A DNA stretch of 64,000 nucleotides from Erythrocercus mccallii (Eukaryota > Chordata > Aves > Passeriformes > Dicruridae). The DNA lies in NCBI GenBank assembly GCA_013397435.1, contig VZRG01000169.1, positions 120,832-184,831 on the forward strand. Reading direction: 5' to 3'. The position numbers and the translations under genes were made by a program. This document shows positions 12,337 to 21,500 of the stretch, in pieces (the first letter of the stretch is position 1; the number at the start of each line of letters is the position of its first letter). The notes beneath the pieces are model-generated. The model was not told the DNA's origin. It did no database searches and saw only the letters and a program-made list of their open reading frames with translations.

Positions 12337-12355
12337 TGGCGCCGCCTGGTGGCGG
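12337..12355 (-). promoter_or_regulatory. CTCF-like motif
   Basis: The 19 bases centred on GCCGCCTGGTGGC match the CTCF core consensus, read on the minus strand, at 17 of 19 positions by my hand comparison. The invariant CTGGTGG core is intact. A motif match alone does not show occupancy. Confidence 0.5.
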
Positions 12356-12418
12356 CCGCGGCGCCGCGCGGCTCCTGCCCCCTGTGCTGTCCCAGAGGGT
12401 CGGGCTCGGCCGTGTGGG

Positions 12419-12563
12419 GTGTCCGGGGGGACAGAGTGTCCGTCGGGGTGTCCGGGGGGACAGAGTGTCCGTCGGGGTGTCCGGGGGAGCAGAGTGTCCG
12501 TCGGGGTGTCCGGGGGGACAGAGTGTCCGTCGGGGTGTCCGGGGGAGCAGAGTGTCCGTCGGG
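12419..12563 (+). repeat. 29-bp minisatellite, five copies
   Basis: Five exact-length 29-base units in tandem, each GTGTCC + G-rich hexamer + CAGAGTGTCCGTCGGG. Two unit variants occur: copies 1, 2 and 4 have GGGGGGA, copies 3 and 5 have GGGGGAG. The + strand carries regular G4-G6 runs. The unit is not a multiple of three, so the open frames across it on both strands are not evidence of coding. Confidence 0.97.
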
Positions 12564-12594
12564 GATAGGGTGGCTGTGCCAGCTTCATGTGCTG

Positions 12595-12606
12595 CAAGAT
12601 GGCTGC
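12595..12606 (+). promoter_or_regulatory. YY1/TISU-like element with ATG
   Basis: CAAGATGGCTGC differs by one base from the SAASATGGCGGC consensus (TISU), a YY1-bound element used both for initiation and as the start codon in short-leader mRNAs. Its ATG at 12599 is in frame with an open reading frame that ends at 12880. The position inside the CpG island fits a promoter, but no known protein is encoded. Confidence 0.4.
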
Positions 12607-12627
12607 GGGATGCATTGGTAGCACTGC

Positions 12628-12637
12628 CCTAGCAACC
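12628..12637 (+). promoter_or_regulatory. RFX-type half-site CCTAGCAACC
   Basis: CCTAGCAACC is a perfect RFX half-site. Its exact reverse complement recurs at 13014-13023. Confidence 0.4.
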
Positions 12638-13013
12638 CTCAGTGCAGGGCACAGGCCTGATTTCGCCTCCCGGCCCGCTCTGGGCACACGGGGTGATGCC
12701 GGCAGGCGAATGGCGAGGAAGAGGGGCACAGGAGCAGGGAGATCGGGGGCAGTGGGAGAATGGAGGGTGATGGCTGCCCGGGCGGTGGGGCAGGGTCAGA
12801 TCCAGCACCGGGGAGGGCAGTGGGATGAGCCGCCGAGCGCTACCAGAGAGAGTTTGAAGACTACGGCCTGGCGGGGCTGAGCAGCTCCAGGGATGTTCCT
12901 GCCACTGGGACATTGGGGCAAATGTTCCAGCGGCCCCAAGAGGTCTGAGACTCAAATAGCACGCCTGCTCCCAAGCTGTGGAGCTCAGTAGCATTTAGGG
13001 GCTTAACGTCACT

Positions 13014-13023
13014 GGTTGCTAGG
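13014..13023 (-). promoter_or_regulatory. RFX-type half-site, inverted copy
   Basis: GGTTGCTAGG is the exact reverse complement of 12628-12637. It lies just upstream of a consensus splice donor (CTG/GTAAGT at 13033-13041 on the + strand), and a CRE-like ACGTCA is eight bases before it. Confidence 0.4.
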
Positions 13024-13385
13024 TACTTCACCCTGGTAAGTTGGTCGAATGTGTGTGCTGTGCCGCACTGCCACATCCATGCAAAGAAAATTCTAAAAAA
13101 CCCCCAAAAAACTGTAGCTCTGCTTTCAGGAAGCTGTAAAGTTAAGCTTGCAACTTGTACCAGTCACCTAGCAGATTGCTCTCATATCAAAAGGTCCCCT
13201 AAAGCATTGCCACCATTTTACCCCGTGCCCTGTACCTCCCTGAGTACCCTTGTGGAGCTGGCTGAGCCCCCCAAGGGACCCAACACCGGTGGCCGTGGGA
13301 TGCTCGGGGCTGGAGCAGCTCACTGGCAGGCCCTGGCACACAGATGCTCCACAAGGGTCAGGCACGAGCTAACTGAATGCATAAC

Positions 13386-13391
13386 TTTATT
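13386..13391 (-). terminator. IGFBP5: IGFBP5 distal polyadenylation signal
   Basis: On the minus strand the sequence reads AU-rich ATTTATTTAATAAAG. It is followed about 15-40 bases later by a GT-rich stretch (CCTTGTGGAGCATCTGTGTG), the usual context of a cleavage site near 13,370. Confidence 0.75.
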
Positions 13392-14081
13392 AAATAAATG
13401 CTTTGTCATGAGAAAAGACAAAGATCAAAGAGTAACATAAATTATAAGTTGAATAAATAGTATACAGCAATCTTCACTTTTTAATAAAATGTGAGATTTT
13501 TTTTTTAAGTACAAAATGCTAAACAGAGCATTAAGCTCTTCTTCCATTGTCAGTTTTTCACAAACTGCTTTTTTTTTTCCCACCAGTAAGATTATGAGTA
13601 TTTCTTGTTTACTGGAAAAAAAAAACAACAAAACAACAAAACCAAAACGAAACAACAGAACTACCGTATGTATGTAAAGCTATAAAAAGCTACCGTAAAA
13701 TGTGTAGTGAGTATTGCTTAAAGATAAAAACCAGGCAGGAAACTCGGAATCTGGTGTGTTTTAACAACTGTGTTACAACGGTGGGTAACGTGCATGGTGA
13801 CGTCTGTCCCGGTGGCAGTGGTGGCGGCTGGTGGGGCTGGGGAGGGGGCCACAGCAGGCAGGGCTCCTAGCCAGGGCCAGGACAGCGGTCTGGAAGCGAG
13901 GTGAACTGACAGTTCTTTAAATATACAAAGCTCCATTTGGGGGAAAAAAATCAACAACAACAATGAAACAAAATAAAAGAAAAAAAGAAAACTAAACCAA
14001 CAGCAAACAATTTTCATGGGGAAGGTGGAGAAAAGGGAAAGGGGGGAGAGAGCGGAGAAATAGTGCAAAATGCTCTTGTAC

Positions 14082-14091
14082 TAGTGGTTTT
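14082..14091 (-). promoter_or_regulatory. IGFBP5: miR-140-5p target site, 8mer
   Basis: Minus-strand AAAACCACTA pairs with nucleotides 2-10 of miR-140-5p and has A opposite position 1, an extended 8mer. IGFBP5 is a reported miR-140 target in human chondrocytes. A second 7mer-m8 match (AACCACT) is at 15643-15649. Confidence 0.6.
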
Positions 14092-17000
14092 CAAAGTCCA
14101 CTGCAGTACAGACAAGGGGTAGCCCAGCCACTGAGTGCCGCTCCCCGGGCAGATGTGGTGGAAGGGCTGTCCTGAGCCATCTTTGTCCTCTCCTTCCCAG
14201 CTTGCATCCTAGATACCATGCTCGGTGCAAACAGCCAGAGACCCCTGAGCCTCATAACCCCCCGATGCACAAATTGCCAGCATCTCCTGGTGTGCCTCAA
14301 CCCTCTCCATCTTCCAAATCTGCCCCTTCTGGTTCTCTCATCCTAAATTCAGAGGGGTGCAGCTGGGTGCTGAGAATGGGAGCACCTTATCACTGCCACC
14401 CCAGAGGGTGACCAAGCCCTCCTGAAGTCACTCTCATTCCCAGCCCAACCCAGGCTCCAACCCCGATCGTGAATATTAGTGCAGCCTGTAAACAGCCTCA
14501 TCCTGCCAGGGATCCTTAAGGGGTGGGCAGCTGGGGGGGTCACTTGGTTGCCCCATTCTGGGAGCCAAGGTGATCTGGGGGTTGAGCATGGTGCAACCGA
14601 AATGTCCATCATCTCCCCCCAGGTTCGTGGGGACAGGACAGGCAATGCCATCCCAGCATGGAGTGTGCAGGGGTGAGAGAGGCTGTGTGGGATGGATTTT
14701 GGTACTCTGGGCTCCCAGGGCCATGCAGACTTGCTTTATAGGGAGAGGACAGAGCATTGCCCTGTGTCCCCTTCCCAGTGTCTGTGGTGGCCTCCTTGGG
14801 ACACCACCATGGGGCCCTGTGAGCTAACCCTCACCCTGCAAAAGCATCTTCCCCAAAAGGCAAGGTCCATGGGCATCCGCTGTCCTCTGCCTGCTCCCAT
14901 CCCACCCCAGGGGAACGTCTCCTATCTCTGCAGCCAAAGGCTTTCAAGTTTTGGGAAATTAAACAACAAAACAAACAAAACAAAAAAAAAGGTAAGAAAG
15001 GAAAAGAGAAGGAAGGGTGGGTCCTGGGAAAGGTGGTACTGGCCTATGACAGTCAGGAGGTTTTGCCCAGGGATCAGCAAGCGGACAGTGTCAACAATGG
15101 TGTCCAGTGGCCCTTGGGGTTAGCACAAGCTCCTCCTTCTCCTGCTGTCTTCACCTCATTCTTCACTCCACTTGCACCCCAGCATTAACCCACCACTCTG
15201 GTTAAATCAACCCATGTCCATCAGCCCTGCAGAGCCTGGAGGCATCCCTCTCTCAGCACCCACCATGCTCCCCTCCAACAACACAGGAGTTACCACACTC
15301 AAACAGGCTTTTTTGGGGAAAGATCTACATTTGGTGGCACGCTTCCTTCTTTTCAGCCTGGGAAGGTGCTTTGTCCCCAGGCTGAGATGTGTTCCGCTGG
15401 GTCTCTGTTGGAAGTCCATAGGCAAAATTTGCCCCCACTGTCACTTGGAGGGAAATAACCGCAGGTGTCCAGTCCTGCCCTCCATCGGGTAACATCCTGG
15501 TGGGGGTGCCCACGGGGTGCTTAGGGGAGTCATGTCATCTAATGGGAGGCTGTGAGGGCTCCCAACCTGTGATGGCAAGAAGCCTTCACCTGAATCTCTT
15601 AGTGATGAATCCCCCTTGTCCCATCCCCACTGGTGGGGCCCCAGTGGTTCTGTGGACCTCCATTTTTCTCTGCCCAGGTCCAGGAAGCTCAAAGGGATTT
15701 GGGAGTTCAGGAACCTTCCACCTGAGATTAGCTGTGTCCTTTGGCCAGTGCTGGCTGCCAGCTCCAGCTGTGGCAGTAGGATGTGGTTCCCAGCGGGTGT
15801 GTTTCCCCACCACAGCACTCAGACCCCACAGCTCCCTTTCCTTTCTTTCCTTCTGTTTACTGCAGGATCTCCCAGCACCAACATAATGGAGACCCTTGTC
15901 GTGGATAAGCAAAAGGCAAGAGTCTGAAAATCAAATCAAATGTTAAAAACAACAAATGAGTCAGGAAGGCAGCCGAGGGCTGTCCCAGCATGCCCAAGGC
16001 AGTGGGTCTCCATGGTACGGTGGCTGCTTGTCACTCAATAAGGAGCTGGGCCCCAGGCTAAAGGCAAGGGCCCATCACAGGATCTTACTGCAGGGTGGTG
16101 GGAATCAGCCGTGGCAACAGGAGCAGTATCCTCAATGCAAAAGGATGGCGACTGGCATTTTCCTACCCACGGGGAAAGCTATAAACCAAGCCTTAACAAA
16201 AAACCACGATGAAACAAAGTGGAGGTTTGGGGTTTTTTTTCCCCTGGAGCAAACCACATTTTTGGCTGTGAAAAAAAAAATAAAAATCTCCATAGCTGGT
16301 CGTCATTGTGGCGGCAAAGGGTGGTGAAGAGTTTTGGCCCTGATTCCCCTGTCCCCATGTGGGGATACTTCAGTCTGAACAGTGATGCAGTCCTCAGTGT
16401 TGATGAGGCCCTGATTCCACAGGCACCAATGCTCCTCCATAACTCTGCTTCTGTGCTTAATCCAGCAGGTTATTATTTGTTTTGGGGAGGGGCAGCATGT
16501 CCCCCAGTTGCATATTACATTGAAACTTCCAGATTTCAAGGCGAAGTGTTGCAATGAGGGAAAGCCATGTCAATGCACACACATGTGCACGCAGGTGACG
16601 AACACTTTCACACCTGGATGGACAAAGGTCAGAGTCCTGCTAGTCCAAGAAAATTTCTGACCTTCCAATCAAGATGAACTGGTCAGGGAAGACTGTATTT
16701 CCTTTTGTGATGATTTTTTTTGAAGTCCAGATACTTTCTGCGGGATATTTATGCTGTTGCAGAATCTGTGTTTCTGTCCCCTGCTTATCTCCAGACACAA
16801 AGCCAACAGTCCCATGTCTCCTCCCTTGCTGAAATCTGCCTGGATTGGGGGCAGTCATTTGAGATGAAAATCAACTCAAGTGAGTCCCAGCAACATGGGG
16901 AGGACACTCTGGAGGACTGCAAGGGGAACGCTGGTGGCCACAACATTTTCTCTCAAGACCCTTCAGAAATCAACTAGCTAACACAAAAAAAATATAAAAA

Positions 17001-17224
17001 TAAAAATGAACCTGCCCAAAACCCGTACTGGAAAATCACCAACTTGGAGAGCTTCCTACATTGGGGTGACCTCTGCTTGTGGCAGAGGCGTGCAGGCAGC
17101 GTTGGGGAGAGGTGCAGGACAGCAGAGCGGCCATGGCTGGTTTGTCTCTGGCTCTATCCTTTCCTTGCTGAATCCTTGTTGTCAAAAGGCTGTTGTAGAT
17201 TCCGAGTCCTCAGTTTCTTCAGGG

Positions 17225-17230
17225 TTTATT
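17225..17230 (-). terminator. IGFBP5: IGFBP5 candidate proximal polyadenylation signal
   Basis: AATAAA on the minus strand, about 330 bases after the stop codon and directly after the polypurine tract. Its use would give a short 3' UTR lacking the miR-140 sites. Confidence 0.35.
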
Positions 17231-17452
17231 TTTCTCTCTTTTTTTCCTTTTCTCTTCTTTCTTTTCTCTTCTTTTCTCTTTTCTTCTCTGTTTTCATTTT
17301 CTTTTTTCTTTTCTCTTTTTTCTTTCTTTTGTCTCATTTTACTTTTCCTTTCCGTACTTCTCTCCTTTCCTTCTTTCCCTTTCTGTTTTTTTAATTTTCC
17401 TTCCTTTCTCTTTTTTCTTTTCCTTTCTCTTTTTTCTTTTCCTTTCTTTTTT
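17228..17452 (-). repeat. Polypurine tract (A/G in mRNA)
   Basis: About 225 bases that are almost pure T/C on the + strand, i.e. A/G in IGFBP5 mRNA, starting about 110 bases after the stop codon. Inside it the unit CCTTTCTCTTTTTTCTTTT is repeated directly twice. It generates long low-complexity frames (Phe/Ser or Lys/Arg/Glu) that are not genes. Confidence 0.95.
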
Positions 17453-17461
17453 CGTCTTACA

Positions 17462-17470
17462 TGAGATGAA
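17462..17470 (-). promoter_or_regulatory. IGFBP5: miR-143-3p seed match, 8mer
   Basis: Minus-strand TTCATCTCA pairs with nucleotides 1-9 of miR-143-3p. It lies 91 bases after the IGFBP5 stop codon, inside the 3' UTR whichever polyadenylation site is used. Confidence 0.5.
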
Positions 17471-17560
17471 AGGAATCGGAGTCCCGGGGTGTGGGGAGGT
17501 GCGGAGGGGAGGGTGGGAGTCTGGGTAGATAGTGATGGGGTGGAGGGAGGGGATGCGGCT

Positions 17561-17692
17561 TCACTCCACATTGCTGCTGTCGAACGCGTGGCACTGCAGG
17601 TCTCCACTCAGGAAGTCAGTCCCCGGCAGCTTCATGCCATACTTGTCCACACACCAACACAACCCACGCTTCCGGCCCCGGGAGGGCTTGCA
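17561..17692 (-). CDS. IGFBP5: IGFBP5 exon 4 (C-terminus and stop)
   Basis: The last coding exon gives 43 residues (227-269 of the precursor) and TGA at 17563-17561. It begins CKPSRGRKRGLCWCVDKYGM and ends CHAFDSSNVE, the invariant IGFBP5 C-terminus. The CWCV signature of the thyroglobulin type-1 domain is present. The basic run KPSRGRKR, joined to RKGFYKRKQ from exon 3, forms the heparin/extracellular-matrix-binding and nuclear-import segment that sets IGFBP5 and IGFBP3 apart from IGFBP2. The acceptor is CCCCAG at 17698-17693; the phase is 0 on entry. The loop after KLPG (TDFLSGDLQ) differs in several residues from the mammalian one, but no key cysteine is missing. Confidence 0.98.
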   Translation of the reverse strand, partial: CKPSRGRKRGLCWCVDKYGMKLPGTDFLSGDLQCHAFDSSNVE

Positions 17693-18092
17693 CTGGGGAG
17701 ACACCCAAGGGCAGAGAGATCATGAACTGGCCACCAGACGTTGTGTGGCTCCCTCCCTTCGGATCAGGCCTCGCCCCTTTCACACCAGTGATGCAATCCC
17801 CAGGCAGGATCCGGCTCCTGCTCTCTGCTTTCAGTACATCCCTACCCCTGCTGCTACTCCAGCCCAGGGTCCTCTGACTGCTCCCCCTCCCTCACCAGCT
17901 CCTTCAGGATGCTTGCTTCAGGCCAGATGGCACTTGGAGCCATCAGCAAGGCCACCCACCACCAAATGTGTCTGGAGATGCTTGCAGCAACACCCCCTCT
18001 AACCCAGCAAAGGAAAAACTTCCATCCTTCCCACCCAGAGCAGCAGCCTTCCAGGCTGGGGAAAAGCCTTCCAGGGTGGGGGAACATCTTAC
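17693..18092 (-). other. IGFBP5: IGFBP5 intron 3
   Basis: A 400-base phase-0 intron, donor GTAAGA, acceptor CAG. Nothing else was seen in it. Confidence 0.95.
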
Positions 18093-18212
18093 CTGCTTCC
18101 TCTTGTAGAAGCCCTTGCGGTCGCAGTTGGGGAGGTGGACAGCGCGGGGGACCATCCGCTGACTACTCTTCAGCTCCTGCAGGGACGCCTCCATGTGCCT
18201 GCGGCACGGGCC
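18093..18212 (-). CDS. IGFBP5: IGFBP5 exon 3
   Basis: A 120-base phase-0 exon encoding residues 187-226. It reads GPCRRHMEASLQELKSSQRM, then PRAVHLPNCDRKGFYKRKQ. It opens the thyroglobulin type-1 domain (cysteines at GPC and NCD) and ends in the basic cluster of the heparin/IGF-regulatory segment, which continues in exon 4. Near-identity to mammalian IGFBP5 makes the call secure. Acceptor CAG is at 18215-18213; the donor is GTAAGA. Confidence 0.98.
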
Positions 18213-18362
18213 CTGCACACAGGGAGATCAAATGTGAGCAGGGAAGCACCTCACGGGACCCTCCAGCTGCAAAAGCCCCCAGAGCCCCCCCACTAGTACC
18301 TATTTCCCAGGAGCAAAAGCCCTCCCATGGGAGCCTCACGGAGGGAAGACGAAGGCACTCAC
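18213..18362 (-). other. IGFBP5: IGFBP5 intron 2
   Basis: A short, 150-base phase-0 intron with donor GTGAGT and acceptor GTGTGCAG. Confidence 0.95.
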
Positions 18363-18589
18363 CAGCTCAAACTCCTGACGGAGCTCGGGGATGACGACAC
18401 GAGGGTGAGCTGTGTTCTCAGCCATGCCCACGAACTTGGCCAGGGTCAGCTTCTTCCGGCGGTCCTTCTTCAGGGCTTCAGCCTTGAGCTCAGAGAGGCG
18501 CCCGTGCTTGGGCCGGTAGGCCTTGGGCGGGTAGGTCTCCTCTGTCATCTCCGATGTGGTCGGCTCCTCATGTTCCCGGGACTCCCGTT
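18363..18589 (-). CDS. IGFBP5: IGFBP5 exon 2 (central linker)
   Basis: A 227-base exon entered in phase 1 and left in phase 0, covering residues 111-186. The split first codon joins G from exon 1 with AA here to give Glu. The linker reads ERESREHEEPTTSEMTEETY, then RPKHGRLSELKAEALKKD, RRKKLT, and ends near PELRQEFEL. It lacks cysteines and carries the second basic motif KKDRRKKLT. In the family this linker is the site of proteolysis and glycosylation that releases IGF. A few differences from mammals occur at the 3' end (VVIPELRQEFEL), the least conserved part. Confidence 0.97.
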
Positions 18590-21500
18590 CTGCAAGGGAA
18601 GGGGTACCAAACTGTCACGTCTCCATGAGATGAGTTGGGCTTGCTTTTGCACAGAGAGCCTCTTGCCCAACCCCAGAGAAGATCTTTGCCCCAGGCAGGA
18701 TGAAAACAAATAACCAAAGGAATCCCTTTCCCAGCTGCTGCCTACAGCCCTGGCTTTATCCCACTGTGTGGGACTTCACAAGGTTTTTGTGTGACCTCTG
18801 AGCTCAGGACAGGAAGGTGTCTAGAGGGCATGGAGGAATCAGAGGTCTAGGATGCATTTCTACATACAAGGGCCATCACTGTTTGTGTGGAAAAAGACCA
18901 GTGTGACGTTCATCCTACCTCCAGGAAGGGCCAGATGACACATAAGTGAGGCATAGAAGCCCCAGCTTATCCATGCTGAGAGGATTAAGTGATGAATTCA
19001 TACATCACCCTGCCTTGAGAAGGCAAGAGCACAAGCCAGGAATGGCTGAAGATGAGACAATTCCAAAGCCAAGGTCAATCACACAGCACAGCCAGCATAT
19101 GGCCAGGCAGACACTTCAGCAGTGATACCAAAGATGTGGCTGGGATCTCCAGGGTCCTCAGCTTGCAGCCATACTAATGGGATCAAACCAGCTCCCATCT
19201 GCTGGCACACACCAAACAGCCACCAAAGTCAAGGGTGACACTGCAAGTAATGCTGCATGACTGCCACTGATTGTACTGACAGCGAAGGGGGATCGTGTTT
19301 AGGTTCTATCCATGGCACTCATCTTCCTGTAGACACCCCCAGCATAACCTCTGCTGGGAGAATGCAGTCAGGAGCCCATAGCAGTTATATATATAAGAGC
19401 AAGCTGATGACAGTCTAAACTTAGATGACTTGTGACATTGAGTATAACCACCAGAGTGAAAAAGAGTTATTTCTCAAATAAATTTGAATACAGTTTACAG
19501 CTCCTGAGGTTCCCAGTTTCCTGACCCCTGGGTCCCCAGCCATCCAGCGCTGATGACAACTCCGTGCTGGGACCAGCAAGTGACCATGAGGAAACTCACT
19601 GCAGCAGAAGGAAAGCATCAGAGTAGCTGAAATCTGTCCCTGAACAGCATCTCTTTCAACTTCTATGCCAGTGAATCCAGCTCACCCCCTCCTACAGGAG
19701 GGAAAAAGGCTCAGGATTAAAATGAAAGCAGATATACGCCTCCAGCAAGACAAACAGGATTCTTTCTGCAGACCGACTGCTTCCTAGAGCCCAGATGCAG
19801 CACCAGGAGGGAGAAAGGTGAAGAGGATGCCACTGCTGCCCAGGGATGCCTGAGGATGCCCAGCAGGGGGGACAGACAAGATGCTCAGTGGCAGATGGCA
19901 AAGCCAGATTGTCACACACACCTCAGCTAGGGTGTTTGGATAGGCTGGTCACTGGGTGCCCAGGCCAACCACAGGTACAAGTCTCCTATTCCTCCTTGCC
20001 AAGGTGACCTTGCACTCTCCCAGCAAAAAATGGAAAGATTCTCATGGCCACTTATTTATTAAAGTGGCCCTTTGTTTTTGAACAGCACTGGATCAGCATC
20101 CCCAACTCTACAAGCCCCTAACTGCTAAGAGCAACATAAACAACTCCCTGCACCATCCCCAGGACTCACATGGCTCCCCAGGATGGGATCATTTTGCCAT
20201 TTTGCCCCATGATGCTGATATGCTTGGGGTTTTATTCCTTGCTGCAGGACTCAACTGCCTGCACAGATCAGGGCTCCTCTATTCTGAGAGGATGACAGAC
20301 GGGATAGAGAAGAAATTGAGTAAACTGGGAATTACTCCCCAGAGAATGAAGCAATACAAGGTACAGCTGAAGTGTATCCTTTGCCTCAAAAGATATTCGT
20401 GCAGCTCAAGGTCCAGAAGATGAACAGAGGCATCTGCAGTGACTAAGCCCTTCTTATGGCAGTGAAATAACTGAAATAACACACTGCCATAGGAATTCTG
20501 TCCAGGAATCCCCTCTGGCACCTATGTCCAGGGCTAGAGAAGGCGCTGCTGGAGTATCTCCCTGGGCTCCCTACAGTAATAAGGGGACAGAAGTTTCACA
20601 TTGGTGCTGGCACAGCTCATTACCTCAGCAATAACAAGTAAGTGAGGCACAGCATCTTTGGGCAATGCTAACAAATAAAAACAAATAGCAAATAAAGATA
20701 CAAGGCAGTGAGGATTCAGTCAGAAAAGAAGTACAGGGTGTCCAGTCCCCAGGACTCACCATGCAATGGGTGTTTGCAGCAGCTCAGACTGCTCACATAG
20801 TCAGCAGCTTTACCCTCTTGCAAGCACCTTATCCCTCCTCTCCCTGCAAGCTGCCAGCAAGCCAGAGTGAGCTGGGGACTAATGTGGACTCCTTTCAGCA
20901 ACGACAGATGGGAGCCAGAGGAGCCCTGTGCTCTTGCAGGCAACTGATGTGCACTAAAAGCTGCCCAGATTCCAACCTGAGTCCAGTGCTTTCTGCAGGG
21001 CTGAAAAAGCACCTGGAACCCCTTCACTCTCCCTGCCATGCCTATGTTCACCCTCAAGTAGGAATATATGCTTGGGATGTCATACAACAAGTGATAGAAG
21101 TGATGGGACTCCATCATCTGTGACAGTAATGGTGTCTAGTTTGTGTCTTTATATACCAGTAATAGAAAGAGTTATCTCCATGGATGCCTTGAAGGGATCC
21201 CTTTCCTCCATCCTCTTTTTATATGCATTTTATAGCCAAATTTCCTTCAACAAGGCTGACACAACCCCCTGTTCTAACAAGCCAATTTTGATGAACTGAA
21301 GGGCAGAGGTCTCTGACAGAAACTCCTGACAAGCTCTGGGCAGCTGGTAAGGGGTGTTCCCAGTGCCAAGAGGAGAGGGGAAGGCAGAGCCGGGGCATGC
21401 AGCACCCATGCAGCCCATCCCTTCTTCTCCTGGATGGTCCATCCACCTCAACCTGCAGCTGCCCACTGCCACCAGACCAGACAGCCACATCAGCATCTCC

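Larger units (their letters stand above)
12220..12900. promoter_or_regulatory. Intergenic CpG island
   Basis: An abrupt GC- and CpG-rich block between AT-richer flanks. It has GC boxes (GGGCGGGGC near 12328), dense CGs and long G-runs, and includes the 29-bp minisatellite. It lies beyond the 3' ends of both IGFBP genes, so it is not the promoter of either. It could be a promoter for an unannotated transcript, an insulator, or simply a GC-rich minisatellite locus. Confidence 0.7.
10461..13369. other. IGFBP2-IGFBP5 tail-to-tail intergenic gap
   Basis: About 2.9 kb separates the inferred ends of the two convergent genes. It holds a CR1 fragment (11918-12055) and a CpG island with a minisatellite (12220-12900). 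No open frame resembles a known protein. A 97-codon frame at 12587-12880 (+) is open but of unknown status. Confidence 0.75.
13370..17560 (-). other. IGFBP5: IGFBP5 3' UTR
   Basis: The region between the IGFBP5 stop codon and the distal polyadenylation signal, about 4.2 kb. Mammalian IGFBP5 mRNA is known for a very long 3' UTR of several kilobases, which supports this extent. Within it are a 230-base polypurine tract (mRNA sense), A/C-rich + strand patches that read T/G-rich in the mRNA (13610-13650, 13950-14000, 14955-14990), and seed matches to miR-140-5p and miR-143-3p. No interspersed repeat was seen. The scattered open frames here are shadows. Confidence 0.75.

Noticed and set aside
12208..12729. 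173-codon minus-strand frame across the CpG island
   Set aside because: The His-Pro-Asp-Gly repeats come from the 29-bp minisatellite; CpG-rich DNA is poor in stop codons on both strands.
12587..12880. 97-codon + strand ATG frame in the CpG island as a protein gene
   Set aside because: Arg/Gly/Ala-rich composition expected from GC-rich DNA, with no similarity I recognise. Kept only as part of the promoter-like finding.
17006..17607. Phe/Ser-rich plus frame and Lys/Arg/Glu-rich minus frame
   Set aside because: Products of the polypyrimidine/polypurine tract in the IGFBP5 3' UTR.
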